Assembly (NCBI GenBank): GCA_016234525.1
Contig: JACRBK010000431.1
Span: forward strand, 1-8,717
Direction: 5' to 3'
DNA: 8,717 nucleotides
Origin: Chloroflexota bacterium
GTDB lineage: Bacteria > Chloroflexota > Anaerolineae > Aggregatilineales > Aggregatilineaceae
In this document: piece after piece, positions 6,783 through 8,717 of the stretch
How positions within the stretch are numbered: the first letter of the stretch is position 1
Layout: each line of letters starts with the position of its first letter
Made by a program: the position numbers and the translations under genes
The notes under the pieces: generated by a model
What the model was told of the DNA's origin: nothing
Database searches by the model: none
What the model saw: the letters and a program-made list of their open reading frames with translations, nothing else

Positions 6783-6811
6783 TTAGCAAAAATAATGATG
6801 AGTGGTATTAT
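6783..6811 (+). promoter_or_regulatory. Promoter of the channel gene
   Basis: TTAGCA (6783-6788, 4 of 6 to TTGACA), a 17-bp spacer, then TATTAT (6806-6811, 5 of 6) preceded by TGG as an extended -10. Transcription would start near 6818, about 40 nt before the ATG at 6859. It is divergent from the lacI promoter, and the two -35 boxes are about 10 bp apart. Confidence 0.55.
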
Positions 6812-6858
6812 TAACACACTAAGAATTCAACGCGCAGCCTCAACCTATCAGGATAACC

Positions 6859-8717
6859 ATGAGCAAGATTACCTTCCGTGATCGCCTTCGTTACCGCTTC
6901 GACAATGCTATGGCCCAGGGGATGGGGGCTATTATGGGGTGGCTGCTGCTGACCACTCTGCTTGTGCTGTTAATCATTGCCCTGATCGGCGTTCTGACGG
7001 GCAGTACGACCGCCGCCGATGGAGAAGGATCGCGCAGCCTGCCAGAGCTGTTTTGGTTCAGCCTGATGCACGCCGTTGACTCCGGGGCTATCGGGGGCGA
7101 CGCCACCCAAAATATATTTTTTGTGGTCTTGATGTCGGTTTCTACCCTGTTTGGTATCTTCATTCTCAGCACTCTGATCGGTCTGTTGACCAACGCCATC
7201 AATTCCAAAGTGGAAGAACTGCGTAAAGGGCGTTCGTTCGTGGTAGAACACGATCACACGGTCATTCTCGGATGGTCGCCGCAGGTATTTTCGGTGATCT
7301 CAGAGTTGGTGATCGCCAATGGCAACCGCCCGCGCGCCTGTATCGTCATTTTGGCAGAGCAGGACAAGGTGATGATGGAGGACGAGATTCGCAGCCGGGT
7401 AGGGAGTACCGGCAAAACGCGGATTGTGTGCCGCACCGGCAGCCCAATTGATATGGCCGATTTGCAACTCGTCAATCCCACCGCCGCCCGTTCGATCATC
7501 ATCCTGTCGGACGAGAGCGATAATCCTGACGCGCACGTGATCAAGAGTATTCTGGCGCTGACCGGCCCGGCCCGCGCCCGCAGTAAACCTTTTCATATTG
7601 TGGCCGAGATTCACGACACTGAAAACCTGGAAGTAGCGCGGCTGGTCGGGCGCGATGAAGCGGTATTTTTGCCAGTCAGTGATCTGATCTCGCGCATCGC
7701 TGTGCAGACATGCCGCCAGTCGGGATTGTCGGTGGCCTATACGGAACTGCTCGATTTTGGCGGAGACGAGATTTATTTCCACGAGGAACCGCTGCTCATT
7801 GGCAAGACGTTTAAAGAGACACTGATCGCCTATGAGTCTTCAGCAGTGATCGGCTTACGCTTGCAAGATGGCAAAGTCTGGCTCAAACCCGCGCTGGATT
7901 ATACACTGCGCCGGGGGGACAAAATCATCGCTGTGTCTGAGGACGATGATACGATTGTGCTTTCCGGATTGAGCGAGGCTGATCTGCGCCAGCGCACGAA
8001 CCGCGCCGCCTTCGCTGCCCCGGTGGATCATTCGCCGCAGCCGGAGCGTACTCTGATCTTGGGCTGGAACCAGCGCGGCACGACCATGATCAACCAGCTT
8101 GATCTGTACGTCGCGCCGGGTTCCGAGGTGATGATTGTTGCCGAAAGTGACCAGGTAGAACCGACGCTGGCGGCAGACTGCACCGATCTAAAAAACCTGC
8201 GTGTGATTTTTCAACCGGGCAGCACGACCAACCGCCGCATCTTGGACAGCCTGAATGTGCAGGACTACGACCATATCATCACCCTGAGTTACATGGACGA
8301 TCTGCCCGCGCAAGAAGCTGATGCCAGCACGCTGGTAACGCTGCTGCACCTGCGCGATATTGGCGAAAAAATGGGGCGTAGTTTTTCGATTGTGAGCGAG
8401 ATGCTCGACGTGCGCAACCGCGAACTGGCCGAAGTGACGCGCGCTGATGATTTTATCGTCAGCGACCGGCTGATCAGTCTGATGCTGTCGCAGGTCTCTG
8501 AGAACCGCGAACTGATGGATGTGCTGCTGGACCTGTTTGATCCCGATGGGGCCGAGTTGTACCTCAAACCAGCGAAAGAGTATGTGCAGGTGGGCCAGCC
8601 GGTCAACTTCTACACGGTGATCGCGGCGGCCTGCGGGCGCGACGAGATCGCCATCGGCTACCGGCTGCAACGCGAGTCGGGCAGCGTCGAGGCGTCGTAT
8701 GGGGTGCATCTGAACCC
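6859..8717 (+). CDS. CASTOR/POLLUX-like ion channel with two RCK-type domains (3' end beyond window)
   Basis: The frame is open from ATG 6859 to the edge, giving 619 residues without a stop; AGGA at 6850-6853 is a fitting ribosome binding site. Residues about 22-47 form a first membrane helix, 61-81 a pore helix and filter region (FWFSLMHAVDSGAIGGD), and about 86-112 a second helix. A first nucleotide-binding-like RCK/TrkA-N-type domain follows from about 131 (HDHTVILGW). A second begins near 397 (RTLILGWNQRG), with a C-terminal portion to the edge. This two-helix pore plus paired RCK layout and the DSGAIGGD filter resemble bacterial relatives of plant CASTOR, POLLUX and DMI1. It differs from classical K+ channels, which have a TVGYG-like filter. 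A cation channel in the cytoplasmic membrane gated by cytosolic ligands is likely; ion selectivity and ligand are unknown. A single-pore TrkA-type channel is the alternative family. Confidence 0.85.
   Translation, partial: MSKITFRDRLRYRFDNAMAQGMGAIMGWLLLTTLLVLLIIALIGVLTGSTTAADGEGSRSLPELFWFSLMHAVDSGAIGGDATQNIFFVVLMSVSTLFGIFILSTLIGLLTNAINSKVEELRKGRSFVVEHDHTVILGWSPQVFSVISELVIANGNRPRACIVILAEQDKVMMEDEIRSRVGSTGKTRIVCRTGSPIDMADLQLVNPTAARSIIILSDESDNPDAHVIKSILALTGPARARSKPFHIVAEIHDTENLEVARLVGRDEAVFLPVSDLISRIAVQTCRQSGLSVAYTELLDFGGDEIYFHEEPLLIGKTFKETLIAYESSAVIGLRLQDGKVWLKPALDYTLRRGDKIIAVSEDDDTIVLSGLSEADLRQRTNRAAFAAPVDHSPQPERTLILGWNQRGTTMINQLDLYVAPGSEVMIVAESDQVEPTLAADCTDLKNLRVIFQPGSTTNRRILDSLNVQDYDHIITLSYMDDLPAQEADASTLVTLLHLRDIGEKMGRSFSIVSEMLDVRNRELAEVTRADDFIVSDRLISLMLSQVSENRELMDVLLDLFDPDGAELYLKPAKEYVQVGQPVNFYTVIAAACGRDEIAIGYRLQRESGSVEASYGVHLN

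Noticed and set aside
7300..7782. Minus-strand open frames opposite the channel gene, here and at 8188-8709
   Set aside because: The plus strand carries a continuous 619-codon frame with clear membrane and RCK features; the minus-strand frames are its shadows.

Overview
The window suggests a heterotrophic bacterium, most likely from the Chloroflexota (Anaerolineae-like). This is inference. It rests on the mix of families present (a Gfo/Idh/MocA oxidoreductase, a secreted serine hydrolase, a large multidomain GH3 enzyme with its own LacI regulator, and a CASTOR/POLLUX-type channel), fairly GC-rich coding sequence, AAGGAG ribosome binding sites, and short palindromic intergenic repeats of the GTAGGGGC kind. 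No rRNA, tRNA, CRISPR array or phage gene was seen.

Layout from left to right. (1) Positions 1-265 hold the tail of a Gfo/Idh/MocA oxidoreductase. (2) Positions 266-590 are non-coding. They carry a nested palindromic repeat (307-413), a second overlapping palindrome (409-468), an extended -10 promoter and a ribosome binding site. (3) Positions 591-2123 are a secreted beta-lactamase-fold serine hydrolase interrupted by one in-frame TAG at codon 95, ten codons before the catalytic serine. (4) Positions 2124-2303 are a convergent intergenic gap. It is largely filled by a 128-bp MITE-like element with terminal inverted repeats and an 8-bp direct repeat on each side. (5) Minus strand, 5564-2304: a secreted GH3 glycosidase with an N-terminal CBM9-like domain and a C-terminal ExoP-type domain. 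(6) Minus strand, 6622-5603: a LacI-family repressor 38 bp upstream of the GH3 gene, probably in the same operon. (7) Positions 6623-6858 are a divergent control region with two GAGAGCGCTCTC operators and opposed promoters. (8) From 6859 to the right edge: the start of a CASTOR/POLLUX-like two-RCK ion channel, cut by the window.

How the genes work together. The clearest unit is lacI plus GH3. A strong minus-strand promoter (TTGACA, 17 bp, TGT-TATGCT) would start transcription inside the 16-bp operator TTGAGAGCGCTCTCAA, and a second 12-bp copy lies 72 bp further into the leader. The simplest reading is an autorepressed regulator-enzyme operon induced by a sugar released from an external beta-glucan or similar polymer. 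The channel gene is divergent and has its own promoter; nothing here ties it functionally to sugar use. I see no clearly new multi-gene system. The items most worth a second look are the amber-interrupted hydrolase, the MITE-like element touching the GH3 stop codon, the nested upstream repeat and the operator-promoter layout.
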